From Paratinospora sagittata (lineage: Eukaryota; Streptophyta; Magnoliopsida; Ranunculales; Menispermaceae): a stretch of 64,000 nt of DNA. The DNA lies in the NCBI GenBank assembly GCA_035771175.1, contig CM069592.1, forward strand, positions 40,674,623-40,738,622. The letters are read 5' to 3'. Positions 24,001 to 35,400 of the stretch are shown here, piece by piece (the first letter of the stretch is position 1; every line of letters starts with the position of its first letter). The notes under the pieces were generated by a model. That model searched no databases. It saw nothing but the letters and a program-made list of their open reading frames with translations, and had not been told where the DNA came from. A program made the position numbers and the translations under genes.

Positions 24001-25394
24001 AAGATATAAAAGATAACTACTGCTTTGGATAACTTAGAAAAAATATAAACATAGACATACGTGTACTTTCGACATCCTTTGTGAAACTTTAGACTTCTCT
24101 CTCTCAAAGATTCTGCACTTTCCTCGAGGCATTGTATCTGTTTCACCCAGTAATGACACACCAAGTAACTTATAACACTTCACCAATTAGAATTCATAAA
24201 GCAAAGAGCAAAATCATATGTATATTCATAGGCATATACCATAAGATCTTAAAACACTATTAATAAAAAAAAAAAATCATGTTTCCAATTCTGACTTCGA
24301 TGATATTTGAGATGCAAAGAATACACCAGGAACAAAATATTTTAAAAGAAAATTATCATGAAATATGAAATTTGATAATGTACACTGCCTCATTATTAGC
24401 TTCTTTGGGGGGATAAAATCTTGACATTTAGCTACATCAATATGCATACAGTTGTATTATTAAGAAGTCAAAGATTCTTGGATTTCTTAGGCTCTTTCAT
24501 GTTGAAAGAAAAGGTAGGCACTTTGATGAGACACTGCTTTTTTTTTCCTCTTGTCTCTTCTTTTTAGGTTAGACATCCACTTGTAGCTGGTCTTTTCCAT
24601 AAATCAAGCATAATTCATCAAAAAGAAGGAAAAGAAGAAGAAGAAGAAGACAAAAGCTTTGCACCAACAATAAGGGCACTGACCAGAATCAAGAGTACAT
24701 GTAAAACGTATGCTAACTAGTGTCCTTTAGTAAGGTCTCTGTTTTTTCTCCATAAGACTCAATCGGTTTTTTTGTTTCTGGTTGTTGTTGTTGCTGTTGA
24801 CATGTGTAAAGAACAAAGGGCATGAATCAGAATGTATGCATCAAAAAACACCTTTTAAAATGAAGTTTTGCTGGACCGGAGAATTTTACCAAATTTGAAG
24901 TTCGTGTAATTCTAGCTTACTTATTTTGGTAACAAATCTTACTACCGGACAATTTTACTACCGGACAATTCTAACAGATAGGCCTTTGAGACCAAAAAAT
25001 CGATCATGCTTCATAAGACTTTTGAGAGTAGATTGAAGATATCTGAATTATCAGATATCATAGATCTAGATAGAATTAGATAGAGGAATACGACACGTTA
25101 AAGGAATCCCTGATATTAGGCACATATACAACTACCAGAATGACAAGAAAACTTCAAACAGCACCAAAGATCAACCATCTATCATTTTAGTATAGGAAGT
25201 ACAAGAACCTTACTAATCATCCAAAGCAAACAAATATCAGCAAAAAAAAAACAAGTAATGTAAAATCAAGACGTGAATCCGGTAAGCCAACTCGTATCAT
25301 AACAATAAACATTCAAGCAAACGAAAAAAAGAAGAAGCAGAAATCTTACTTGTTTCCGAAACATAGGAGAATCGTCGATTTTGGCGAAATACAT
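12008..25394 (-). CDS. VAN3: ARF GTPase-activating protein with BAR, PH, ArfGAP and ankyrin domains (AGD3/VAN3-like)
   Basis: Nineteen coding exons: 25350-25394, 24061-24137, 23051-23151, 20597-20667, 20234-20296, 19674-19718, 18123-18188, 17971-18018, 17768-17863, 17628-17669, 17065-17280, 16851-16982, 16519-16749, 16271-16357, 15758-16099, 13740-13885, 13563-13656, 12962-13455, 12008-12122. All junctions are GT-AG and in phase, giving 836 aa. BAR domain about 1-290; PH about 291-440 ([20 protein letters not shown]); ArfGAP from about 505 with CADC(518-521) x16 CIEC(538-541) and the arginine finger R546 in VHRNLG; ankyrin repeats about 690-825. It should stimulate GTP hydrolysis on ARF at trans-Golgi/endosome membranes; VAN3/SFC in Arabidopsis controls auxin-carrier traffic and vein continuity. 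Length and wording fit VAN3 best; AGD1/2/4 are alternatives. Introns hold three TRIMs, two SINEs and MITEs, yet the frame is intact. Confidence 0.95.
12208..12388 (+). mobile_element. SINE in the last intron of the ARF-GAP gene
   Basis: A 181-bp element with tRNA-like head: A-box-like GGTTGGTTGAGTGG, B-box-like GGTTACGAGTTCAACTC, then a GC-rich body and a tail of about 19 A. A perfect 11-bp direct repeat GTAATGTTTAG flanks it at 12197-12207 and 12389-12399. It is inserted antisense to the host gene, between exons 18 and 19. Confidence 0.88.
14548..14887 (-). mobile_element. TRIM retrotransposon, copy 1 (ARF-GAP intron 15)
   Basis: Terminal repeats of about 76 bp (14548-14623 and 14812-14887) enclose a non-coding core of about 190 bp. 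Reading the minus strand, the sequence beside the upstream terminal repeat is a decayed tRNA-Met primer site (TGTATCAGGGT) and the other inner edge is purine-rich. A perfect 5-bp duplication CATGG lies at 14543-14547 and 14888-14892. The family is described further under the 15131 copy. Confidence 0.85.
15131..15407 (-). mobile_element. TRIM retrotransposon, copy 2, best preserved
   Basis: Terminal repeats at about 15131-15206 and 15332-15407 (about 76 bp; on the minus strand they start TGTTAGTGATAACTTGATGT and end TTTCTAACA). The minus-strand primer-binding site TGGTATCAAAAC sits directly inside the upstream terminal repeat at 15320-15331, and a purine tract AGAAGAAG abuts the downstream one. 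The target duplication TTAAC is perfect at 15126-15130 and 15408-15412. The 125-bp core has no coding capacity, so movement needed enzymes from an autonomous LTR element. This layout defines a terminal-repeat retrotransposon in miniature (TRIM). Confidence 0.92.
18314..18485. mobile_element. MITE with 9-bp target duplication
   Basis: A 172-bp non-coding element in ARF-GAP intron 6. Its ends are inverted: the left end carries ATGCTAAGGGTACACCGATT then GAAACTCAAAG, and the right end, reverse-complemented, carries ATGCTAAATATACACAAATT then GAAACTCAAAG. A perfect 9-bp direct repeat ATTACTAAA is at 18305-18313 and 18486-18494. A 9-bp duplication points to the Mutator superfamily as the source of transposase. 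Confidence 0.85.
19158..19470. mobile_element. Inverted-repeat element rich in GATTC/GAATC words
   Basis: About 310 bp in the intron between ARF-GAP exons 6 and 7. The left end CATGGTAGTCAAAATCG is matched by the reverse complement of the right end, CATAGTAGTCAAAATCG. Inside, GATTC, GAATCG and ATTCA words recur on both strands, so the whole unit could fold into a long imperfect hairpin. No target duplication of 2, 3, 8 or 9 bp was convincing, so the superfamily is open (hAT-like is possible). Confidence 0.65.
21820..22007 (+). mobile_element. SINE of the Au type in ARF-GAP intron 3
   Basis: A 188-bp element whose wording matches the widespread plant Au-SINE: GTGAGCCTTGGCATAAC (A-box side), GTCGTGTGACCAGGTGGTCAC, GTTTGAGTTGAGAAAAC (B-box side), GGTAAGGCTACATACGATA, and the 3' end GAGCTTTGTGCACC followed by a T run. 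A perfect 12-bp repeat TGTATTTATAAG flanks it at 21808-21819 and 22008-22019. Antisense to the host gene. Confidence 0.9.
23385..23681 (-). mobile_element. TRIM retrotransposon, copy 3 (ARF-GAP intron 2)
   Basis: Terminal repeats at about 23385-23459 and 23598-23681. On the minus strand GAGGGAGAG sits against the downstream terminal repeat as a purine tract. The primer site is decayed. A perfect 5-bp duplication CCAAC lies at 23380-23384 and 23682-23686. Same family and orientation as the copies at 14548 and 15131. Confidence 0.85.
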
Positions 25395-25860
25395 GATGAA
25401 ACCAGGGTTTTTCCTGCTTATTTCTGCAACTAATCTTCATCCACATCACATCAACGCATAACCTTTCCTGCACTTAACCAAATCTAATAATCTCGAAACA
25501 ATCCATAAATCGTCACAAATACGCCATACTCGTCCTAAAAGAAACAAGATCGAGCACAGCTCCCGATCCACACCACCATTCATCGAAAAATCTCACAACA
25601 CTGTATTTCAAGTTATAGCAAATCCCGACAGATAAAAGCAACCATAGCAGCTAAGCTGAAAAACTAGAAATGCAGATTAAGGAGATCAAAGGACCGATTT
25701 GGAGATTCTGTGAGTTGAATGAATGGATCGATTAAGCGATTGAGACAAAAAGAGAGAAAAAGAGAGAGACAGGAAAGACGCTTGGAATTGATTTTTATTG
25801 TTTTAATATCATTTGCTTTTCTCTCTGTTTTTTCATTTCACTACTACTAATACTACAATT
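25395..25860 (-). promoter_or_regulatory. 5' leader and proximal promoter of the ARF-GAP gene
   Basis: The minus strand upstream of the start codon at 25394 holds a pyrimidine-rich leader (CTCTCTCTTTTTCTCTCTTT around 25745-25765), common in plant 5'UTRs. No upstream intron is required by the coding model. The transcription start is not determinable here. Confidence 0.45.
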
Positions 25861-27677
25861 GCGAGACGGACTAAAAGGGGGTTGTGTTCTTATGAACAAT
25901 ATCGGAACCTCGGCGATTTTTCATGGTAGTCTGGTCGGGTCGCGCGTTACAGTGTGTTACTTCTTCTCTCACTCTTTCCTGCCTCGCATTCGCTGCTCCT
26001 GCCACGCTTCCCAGGTGGTGGCCCTTTTAAAAGAAGATGCTCGCTTAAGTTACTCTTGCCCCCAGCAAGTTTATTGTGTTGCGTAGCGCCAGTTAATGAT
26101 TTACTCCCACAAATCTCGTCGCTTAGACACCTGGTGATTTATTCTATCTGCGGGTCCCATGAATTAGATGGCTTGTACATGTAATTATTATTATTATTAT
26201 TAGTTTTATTGTATAAATTATAGATAAAATAATAATTGACTGTTGAATATTACTCAACATTTCACATTCAAGACAACTAGTTTATCCCGTACCACAATTT
26301 ATGATAATTTAGCATTCTAACTATTTTTTTTTTTCTGTTTTTCAGGTTTGAATTAATATTAATAATTTTATTTTTAGAATTATAGCATTTTACCTAATTT
26401 ATTTATATTTTAGTTTAAATATCTGATTTGCAATTTTATTACAAAATATATTTTTAACAAAATAATTAATAATAAGAACTTTCGCTTTCTCTCCATTTTA
26501 TGCGGTGGGACCCGTGTTTGTTTAACTTAGATTTGACTGCTGCTACAACCTCGGATGTTTCAACGTTTCACCATAATAATTAAGTTTAGTGGCTTCGGGT
26601 TTTGTTTCGTTTAGTTTCGGAACTGTGCTCGTCGTCTTTTGTGAAGCCGTGCGGTTCCCTTGCTTTTCTTCAGGAATCATTGTCTTTTGCTTCTTTTGGA
26701 AGATTTTCATTTCTTTGTTTTTTTGGAGTGTTCTGCTGTGCGCGCTTCCAAATAATACGTATTATTTTCTTGGTCAACCAGTGAAGAACATTAAGATAGC
26801 ATGGAAATCCAGGCGACCAGGCATATCCGAATGGTCCCGAGCAGACCTGTATTTAAAATTTAAATCTAGTTGACAATAAAATAATAAATTTGAATTCAGG
26901 AAATGGTCACATCTAACAAAAAAAAAAAATTCAGGAAATGGGATTTTAGTGCTTAAAGAACGCCTTGGAGCATTGGATCGAACTTTGTGTTATTTTTCTA
27001 TTGAGGGAGCTGTGCTGTGATTTGTTTTCTCGCCTGCATAGTGCTCCCATGTTCTTGTTTAGCACTTGCTTCTGCAAGGGGGTATTGAGGTTTAAATATT
27101 TTATGTAACGCGTGCGATTTGATAGTGAAGATGGCCTTTAAGCCACTGTTAAGAGTACTTTTCTCCCACTTGGCGTTAATATCCTCATTATTTTGTCGTC
27201 TAAGCTTTCTATTAACAAATATAATATACTCAAAAGTTCGAATAAAATGAATCAACACGTGATTGATTAGTACTTCATATTTTCATAAACATGTTCTCGC
27301 TTTATTGGGGCGCAAGCTTTTTTGGAATATATATATATATATATATGAATACGTTATTTCTAATTAATAAATCTAGCCTGTGATGAAATACTTTAATTAC
27401 AAAAGCATTCAACAAGATTTGGCATTTTAATCCAAACGTAAAATATAATAATGTATCAATACCATTTGAGTTTATTAAATTGATATTATATTCATTTTAT
27501 TTTTTAAAAATTCTATAACTGCATATAATTTTCTTGTCGTGTATTTATTAAATAGTTAAGTTTTATAGTATTTTTTTCACAATTCTTCAACGAGACATGT
27601 TCGAACAATTCTTCAACAACCTTCTTCACTTTGCAATTTACCCTTAATCGTTTTTCAGATGCTTTTATTTTAGTTAA

Positions 27678-27680
<3 letters not shown>

Positions 27681-27720
<40 letters not shown>
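27681..27720. repeat. (AT)n microsatellite
   Basis: About 20 uninterrupted AT units. Confidence 0.95.
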
Positions 27721-27723
<3 letters not shown>

Positions 27724-27740
27724 AGGTGCCAATACCAATT

Positions 27741-27880
27741 TTCAACGTTGACACCCAACTTTCCTTAGATATTTTAAGAATGAACGTATATCTAAAAATA
27801 TTATGCAATACACATGCATCCCAAAATCATTAAAGGGTCAAGATGCCAGCATCGAAAAAAAATGTTAACACCCAATATAC
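27741..27880. repeat. Dispersed repeat, probable MITE relic, copy A
   Basis: Reverse-complement relative of 2986-3110: AAAAATATTATGCAATACAC here matches the other copy's GTGTATTGCATAATATTTTT. It is bounded by GTTGACACCCAA-like and GTTAACACCCAATATA-like ends. No convincing target duplication. Confidence 0.4.
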
Positions 27881-29012
27881 ATAAAACATTTTTCTTCATT
27901 TTATTCTTCTTTTAAAAGTTTTACTTGACAAGATAATGAGCTTATCCATCAAACACTAGCTCTTAATTAACCAAGAATATTCACCAATTCTTTAGTTTGT
28001 TTTTACCATTAATAATCTCTTCTAAGAGTTTCTATCCATTCCAAAGAAAAGTAATTCAATATAAAAAATAATTATATTTTTACTTATTCAAGTTTATTTT
28101 CTCAATAAAAGGCTACATTAACCCAAAAAAAAAGGAACATTCATCACAAAAAACATATATTTTAACCTAAAAACAAAAGATCATTTAGCTAAATGATAAA
28201 ACTTCAACTCAAGCTTTATTTAAGTTTTATGTATTATGAACCCACCGTCCAAAGAGTCGGCTCATGTTGGGTCTCGAACCAAACCGATATCCCTCCCCAA
28301 CATCCGACACATCAAATCCACTATTAGTTAGTAGAGAGAAGTAGAACTAGAAGTGTTTACCTGCGCGAGATCCACTGAAGCAAGTGCGAGACAAGATCAA
28401 GAACGCTTTTTGACAAGGAGCCAAAAGTGCTAACCCTGCTCAAACACTGTATCAGTAGTATGTGAAGTGGAAGTGAAGTTCACCAAGGAATACAAAGAGA
28501 ACACGTGCACAAAGGAAACAGGATAAAGTGCAAATGTTATATATACCTGCTGCTCGCTGTTGTTGCCTTTTCTTTTCTTTTTCTTCCTACATAGGAATGT
28601 GCAATTGCTTTTCCTTTTACATCAAAGTCTTGAAAGACGGCTTGCTTGTGCAGCTGTGCTTGCTTGCAGCATTCGCTTCTGGCCCCCCTTTAAGGACCCA
28701 CCAATAGTACAAAAAAAACCTACAAGCAAATAGCACTGGAAGGTGATTTGATATCTAGATGTTGGATTCACTGTTCAAAAAAAGGAAGTGGGTTTATCCA
28801 AATATGGTAGGAAATTTCAAGTAAAAATATTGGTGAAATCAATATCCAGCTAGTTATACAATTAAAAGATACACTCAAAAGACTATGATCATCTGAACAC
28901 CAGGACTCCCATCTTTCTGTCAAAACTGGTCTCGTTAACGGTTGGAAGCGCTGGTTATGTTGGAGTGTCTGTGTTCTGAGTTTTGATGAATCTATGAGCT
29001 TTCAAAGTTTTC

Positions 29013-32000
29013 TCAAGCCTCAGATTTTAATGGGTGCCTCACACAAACCAAATCTTCTAACTTATTGCCATCCATTTTGTACAAGGAGACGCCTCCCATT
29101 TGGATATGGTGTTCTTGTGCTTCCTTTCGGAGGCTCTCAAATGGCAGGACTTCCCATTTGCTGTAATTTGATTTCTTCCTGGTATTGCTCATGTCGGGTG
29201 ATCCTGAAACAGGACCATTGTTGTCTGGGTCTGAATTTCCCCATACTTTACAACTACCAAATGGTCCCAACCCCCCCGTCTGACCAGCTTGCCTTCTCTT
29301 CAATCGCAAAGCTGCAGTGTGAGCTCTGATTATAAGTTCTCTGCCAGGCACCTTTGACCAGTCTTGGTTCCTATTAGATCTCATGGGAGAGTGTATCCGG
29401 ATAACCTGTATTTACATACAAATTCAACCAGTCATTGATAATATGGCGGGTTTGTTCATAAGCCAATGATGAATTCTATGAATGAGTCTTACACCAAGAC
29501 ACTCTAGTAATTGGTAATAAGCTCGTCCTTGAAGCGGATTGTGCCCTTTCCTTGGTGTTGAGAAGTAGCGAGTCCTACAAATAAAACAAAACACACAAGA
29601 TCAGATGTCAAAAACTGATCCTTAACTTGGTAAGAATCAAGAAGCAGAGAAGCTAGGTAATCAAATCTTTATCCATTGAAAAAAGGAAAAATGGCATGCA
29701 TTTTCATATACAGATTTCAGAATTTTCCTATTCGCTTAATCTCCCTTATAATCCATGGTGTATGTCATTTGTTGATGATATAGTATTAATTGATGAAACT
29801 GCATCTAGAGTAAATGCTAAGCTAGAGGTTTTGAGACAGACTCTACAATCTAAAGGGTTCAAAATTAGGACTAAGACTCAATACGGTAAATGTAATTTTA
29901 GTGAAAGTAGAAACACAAATGAAGATAGAGTTAAAGCAAGATGGGCCAAGTGGACGAGTGCTTTTAAAGTATTATATGATAGGTGCATCCCATTAAAATT
30001 AAAAAAAAAAAATTATAGAGTTGCTATTAGGCCAACTATTATGTGATACAGAATGGTGGACAATTAAAAAACATGTTAACAAACTAAGTGTAATAGAAAT
30101 GCAAATGCTAAGATGGATTATGGATATGTGTAAAACCTTAAAAGATAAGATTAGAAATGAGCATAATCGAGCAATGGTAGGAGTAGAACCAATTAGAGAT
30201 AAAATGAGAGAGAACCGACTAATATGGTTTGGACACATACAACATAGGCCCTTAGATACACCAATTTGGAAGAGTGACTTATTAGTACTAGATGGTAACA
30301 AATTAACAATAGAGGCAGAGGTAGACCTAAACTAACATGGACAAAGATAATTAAAAAAATTTAACTTCTTTTAATTTGAATTTTGGCTTAGCCCTCGATA
30401 GAACAGAGTGGAAGAAGCCAATTCATGTAGCCAACCCCATGTAGTTAGAAAAAGGCTTAGTTGAGCTTAATCTCCTTTATAATGAATCTTATACAAATAT
30501 AAGTAAGGGAAAAGGGTAAAGATGATGGAAATTGCTTTCTATGGTACTACTGAACATATCATATAGATCACCTCGTGAACACCAAAAGCCACCTCCAGTT
30601 GGAGTAAAGGTTGAATTTATGAATCAGATCATGATATATGGGGCAGGCACTAACTGCTTCTCTAGTATATGATGGTTATAACAATGATGAGCATCCAGAC
30701 ACAAACTCGTGCTCAAGATTATTCGTGATGATTTTAACGACATAAAATGACTAGAACAGCAACTTTTTTATTTGCTTCATACAATAACAAAGCAAGGTGA
30801 CAGCTCACTTTGTCTTTGAAAAGAGTCATGATGGACTCAAGATATGTCATACAAAGAAGGAGAAATTAGAAGTCAACAAAATATTAGAAATTTACAAAGC
30901 ACAATTTGATTATCTTAAAATCTTTTGCCATCAATATCAAGCATCCAACAAAGTATGAAGCACTGTCATAAATGCTAATTGAACCAAAAAATAAATAAAA
31001 TTTTCAGGATATTGGACAAACCATTCCGTATAGCCAGGATCCACTGTAAAACCATATATGTCAACAATGTCACACATGGAGAGTGCTAGCTCTACAGATT
31101 TCATTCCAGTTCCCTTGGCACCCCTCCTTAGCACAATACCTTGAAATAGATAAACTGGATTTGGGATGCTCTGCATTTAAATAAAATAAAGTCACCAGAT
31201 AATAGCAATAAGAATACTAAGAACAGCAGTAACAATAGCTATAGAAGAAGAAAAGATGACCATCGGGTCTAATTTAGACAATTCAGCACATGAACTAGCA
31301 CAGCACTAAATATTGAATGCATAAGATCTAACCTAGTGACCTACTCTCCATGACCTCACCTAAAACATATAAGAGATCAAAACATGATGCAGCTATACAA
31401 TAACAATCTGGTAAATTGCTCTTAATATTTGTGTGGGATTAATGAAAGCGCTTTAGATTCTGTATCATTTATCTAGTAGGAGTTTATCACAGACTGACTA
31501 ACATGGGATGCTTACCTTTATCATTGCATTGAAATCTCTATGGGTCACACTTTTAATTATGAGCACTTCATCAGCTGCAGAAGAGATTAAGATGATATAA
31601 GTTCAATCTAGGATAATAGAAACATAAAGTTGGCAGCATCACACTACTCTTCTATAAGAGTCAGAAGCATAACTATGGTGCCAAAACTAAGAATGACACA
31701 AGTTCACATAGTCCCAAAAGATATTGAAATATGATCCTGAAAGAAGTGATAGAAGACATCAGATTATAGATGTCCAAAAGTTTGAAAAAGGCTCTGGGAA
31801 CACATATACAAGCAGAATCAAGCTCACCAGATCCATTGAGAATGGTAACCATGTTACGAGCAGCACCCCTCACTACCAGCCGGAAATCCCTTTTCAGACC
31901 AACATACTTTGCATATTTCTACATTATAAACACAAATGCAGTATCAATAGGTTATGAATTTGCTTGCTTCATTGATGAACAAGTCCCATGATAAACTTTC

Positions 32001-33920
32001 AAAGCTACTTAAGATCAGCCAAATTAAGCGAAGAAAACAAAAGGCAAAACCACATGCAACCCAGTCAGAAGTATGATTCAAGAAAAGACCAATGAGCACA
32101 CTGATATGGTAACCATCATTAACTTAGTACACTTACCTCATTAACAGGAGCTTCATTGTCTCGTATAACTGCATCATGGCTATCAATCTCTTTTCCAAAT
32201 TCTGTCTTCAAAAGATCACCGGAGTTCCCAACAACAGCACATGTATGAAATTGCCGGGGGTGAAAAGGCAGCTTCGACGGTAGAATCAAATTAAGGTGCT
32301 CCTCACAAAGGGAACGATTGTAGCATTTATCTGCTCCCCTAGAACCAAATGAAAGTGGAAATGCTAACTTGTTAATCATGCAGTCTAACCAAGAACAAAG
32401 CAAACAATCTTATGAGTTCAGTATCATACAACTGTGCAATCCTCTTAGCTGCATAAACCAGCCATCCATCTGGTCGAGCATCTAGGTATTCTCTTGTCAA
32501 AACTGTAGTCATGTTACGATACTGCATTGTTGGTTGTTTTAGTACATATAATATCTTGAACACACAACCATCAACATAGAGGAAAAAGCTTAACCTGTTC
32601 CCAAAGTAGAAGTGCCTCACACACGTCGTAATTGTATTCCAAAGGTTCAAAAATTTTAAACTGCTCATTGTACTGTTTAAGAAAGTTAATAAACATTAGA
32701 CAATCATATATTTTAAATTGAGATGCTGGGGCAAAATAATTAATTAATTAATTAATAAAATAAAGAACAGCCAAGTAGGGACTCAGTGAAGCGCTCACCC
32801 AAGTGCTGTTTGTGCCTTCAGGAAATTTGAGGACCAGTTTACAGTGATCAATAATTTGTGCAGTAAGTCCAAGTCCTCTGTCTGCCTACGAGCAATTACA
32901 AGATTGAAACGGATCATAGACTAGTTACAAGATATAAGAAGAATTCAATCATAAAAAAGTACACCTCTATATCAGAAATAGGAGCCCAAATGCAAGGATA
33001 GAAAAATCAGCGCAAAACTCCAATATTATCATGTGTAAACTAAGCTTAAAAATAGCATTTTGTCAAGGCTTCAAGGCAACACCTAGGCAATTTGACCTAA
33101 TTTTGCAAAGGGTGCCTAGGCAAGGTCTAAAGAACAAGAGAAAATAATTATTAATAACTTATAACCTCAAAGAAATCAAATAAATAGTACAAATAAATAA
33201 AGTAAGCAAACAATAATACCATCAATAAGTGTTAAAAAAAATATTAAAATTAACATTTTGCATGATACAATTTTTCCCCTAAGATAGAGTGGCAGCTTAT
33301 CAACCAAAAAGGATTATGTAGCACATTATCCAAAGCTTCCAAGAGTGGCATTTTTTTCCTAAGAATCAGTGGCACCTTTGAGAGAGAAAGTGAAACATGA
33401 TCTACATTGTACAGTCAAAATAAAACATAATTATAGTGTAAATTTTATTGCCTTAGTCTACTATAGTGAGATCAAGCAAGACTTCAACATCTTTTAGAAT
33501 ACTAGTTCAAATCAGAAGCAAACAAGGATGTAAAGACCAACCATTACTGGTAAACAGATCAAACATACTGTCGAGATCTTTAAGAACAACCACAAAAACA
33601 AAATCAATAGTAAACTTAAGAAAAAAAACACTAACCACACATTGCTGAACATTGGCCTGGAAATCTGACAAAATCTGAACACCCTCATTGTTAGCATCAA
33701 GTTTTCGGTTCCCTATGAATGAACAACAAATCCAGGAATTAAAAATAGCAAAACCATAAAGAACTAGAAAATAGCAAAACTAGGAGATCTAAATTTCCAA
33801 ATTACCAGTGAAGAAGGAAGTTTGAATGGCAAGAACTAGAAGAGAGAAGAGAACTGCAGAACAAACAAGAAGAGGAACAGTAGGCCGTCTTTTAGCAGAA
33901 GCCTTTAGAGGTTTCAGCAT
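29013..33920 (-). CDS. Sialyltransferase-like protein of the Golgi (GT29 family, MGP2/SIA2-like)
   Basis: Eleven coding exons: 33806-33920, 33636-33712, 32799-32885, 32595-32672, 32430-32521, 32137-32338, 31828-31918, 31516-31574, 31022-31170, 29493-29574, 29013-29405. All are GT-AG and phase-consistent, giving 474 aa. It is a type II membrane protein: basic N-terminus KASAKRR, then a signal anchor at about 14-36 ([17 protein letters not shown]). The sialyl L motif is at about 181-217 ([11 protein letters not shown]...[14 protein letters not shown]), an S-motif-like segment at about 270-310 ([14 protein letters not shown]...CDIVDIYGF), and the VS-like part follows at about 326-345 ([12 protein letters not shown]). 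Plants make little or no sialic acid. The Arabidopsis relatives are Golgi proteins needed for pollen tube growth, probably acting on a Kdo- or related sugar-containing glycan, so the substrate here is inferred at best. Intron 9 carries a LINE fragment. Confidence 0.93.
29690..30480 (+). mobile_element. L1-type LINE fragment in intron 9 of the sialyltransferase-like gene
   Basis: Translation in shifting plus frames gives the C-terminal half of a plant L1-type reverse transcriptase: [16 protein letters not shown] (the F/Y-x-D-D active-site motif), [16 protein letters not shown], then [50 protein letters not shown] and [15 protein letters not shown]. Frames are broken, an internal piece before ARWAKW seems missing, and the 5' part of the element is absent. 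It lies antisense to the host gene. Its 3' end matches the relic at 6700-6990. It is inactive. Confidence 0.88.
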
Positions 33921-35400
33921 CTTCAAGGATGCGCGATCCAAGAGAGTTGGGTCTTCGTGTCACATACAAAAATGAGATTTCCTGGACATTAAGGAAATGA
34001 CGGAAATGAGTCAAGACCAAATAGAGATCTTAGGCATCCAATTGGTTGCTAATTTTGTATGCTAATGGTAAGAAAGTTTATATACTCTATAATAAAACTG
34101 AGTATTTGTGTGTGTACTTTGGGGAGGGGAAGCTCCATCAACTTGCTTCTCATTTACACTACACAGACTTGATGATACCAAGCAAGAAAAAGTGTGTAAT
34201 AATTTGATATCAAGGGCAAGGTGATGCAGGGGCTAATGTTTAATTTAGAGTATAATTTTAGAAAGTTCAAGTAGAGTTTGAGTCAAATTTATCGGTTTTT
34301 GCTGCTTTAAGTAAATTAGGCTGCGTAACTTGACATGTTTAGTAAGTGGAATGAGTTTTTTTTCTTTACACCAGAATTTGCATAAGGTAGAATTCAGGTC
34401 AAATTAGTTTGGAAATTATTATAGTTTAAGTAGGATTAAATCTCCTCTGAGTTTGAGTAGAATTAAATCTTAAATACATGAAATAAAATTGTATACATTA
34501 TCTTTTAGATTAGAATATAGAGTTTAAGTTAACTGATTTCTTAAGTAATTCTCATCTTCAACCATTACTAGAGCGGCAAAGAACAGGCTTCCCTGTCCAT
34601 ACAGTTTATAAGTTTTTCACAATCAATTTTGCGTGAGTTATGAACCATAAGCGAAAGCTATGCCAATTACGGTCTGATTCAATTGGTTTTCTTAGTAATT
34701 CTCATGTGAGTTTCTTTTTCTTTTTAATCCTTTTGGTGAAAGGCAGAATATCTTTTTGTTTTCAAGTGGTTTCTTTTGTTTGTCAAGGTTCTCGTCATTA
34801 TTGAATATGTAGGTACATTTATACTCAAAAGTGGATTAAGTTTGACTGCAGTTTAGGAGAAATGCAAGTTGATGTAAAATAGTATTAGCTTACCACTTGA
34901 ATAATCATTCAAACTTCACACAGAAACAGATCATTAAAAAAAATAAAAAAAAGCTCTGCTCATAGTTAAAAATAAAAATCCATAAACAAGTAAGAAAATA
35001 AAAATAAAAATTAAGGAATTGAGCTCTTGGAATAATGCACGACCATCGATAGTCGTATTTAGTTTTAATTTTAAAAAAAAAAAAAAACAAACGAGCTCAT
35101 CGTCTACGATCTCTCTAAGGAAACGCACAGAATTACAGGAGCAATGCACCATGAATCTAAATCTAGGAAGGGAAAACACTTTAATATCAACCATCAGTTA
35201 GCATTGAAAAGTAGTTGAAGATCAAAGTAGTACAGATCAAACGCCCTAAGAATCAACTCGATCTGAATCGATTAGAGGCGAGAAAAGCGAAACTCACTTT
35301 GAATTTGATTCCAGAATGAACGAGAATCAATAAGAGGAGCAGAGGCGTCGTTGATGGAGATTACTTTCCCCTCTCTTCTTCTTCTTCTCTCCTACTAGTT
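33921..35400 (-). promoter_or_regulatory. 5'UTR with probable leader intron, sialyltransferase-like gene
   Basis: A good donor site (TTCAAA|GTGAGTTT, minus strand, exon end about 35298) lies in a region that looks like a leader, with CT-rich sequence at about 35370-35400. A matching acceptor (TTAATGTCCAG) is near 33982, about 60 bases upstream of the start codon. This would remove an intron of about 1.3 kb from the 5'UTR. It is an inference from splice signals; no transcript was seen. Confidence 0.5.

Larger units (their letters stand above)
25861..29012. other. Intergenic region between ARF-GAP and sialyltransferase-like genes
   Basis: No gene supported. Short open frames at 25859-26184 and 26589-26873 have no domain-like or codon-pattern support. 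The region holds an (AT)n microsatellite at 27681-27720, a shorter one at about 27329-27346, and a probable MITE relic at 27741-27880. The part near 29012 should include the 3'UTR of the next gene. Confidence 0.55.

Noticed and set aside
25859..26184. Two overlapping plus-strand frames upstream of the ARF-GAP gene
   Set aside because: No recognisable motif, no splice context and biased composition; a divergent gene is not supported.
28994..29329. 111-codon plus-strand frame
   Set aside because: Antisense shadow of the last exon of the sialyltransferase-like gene.
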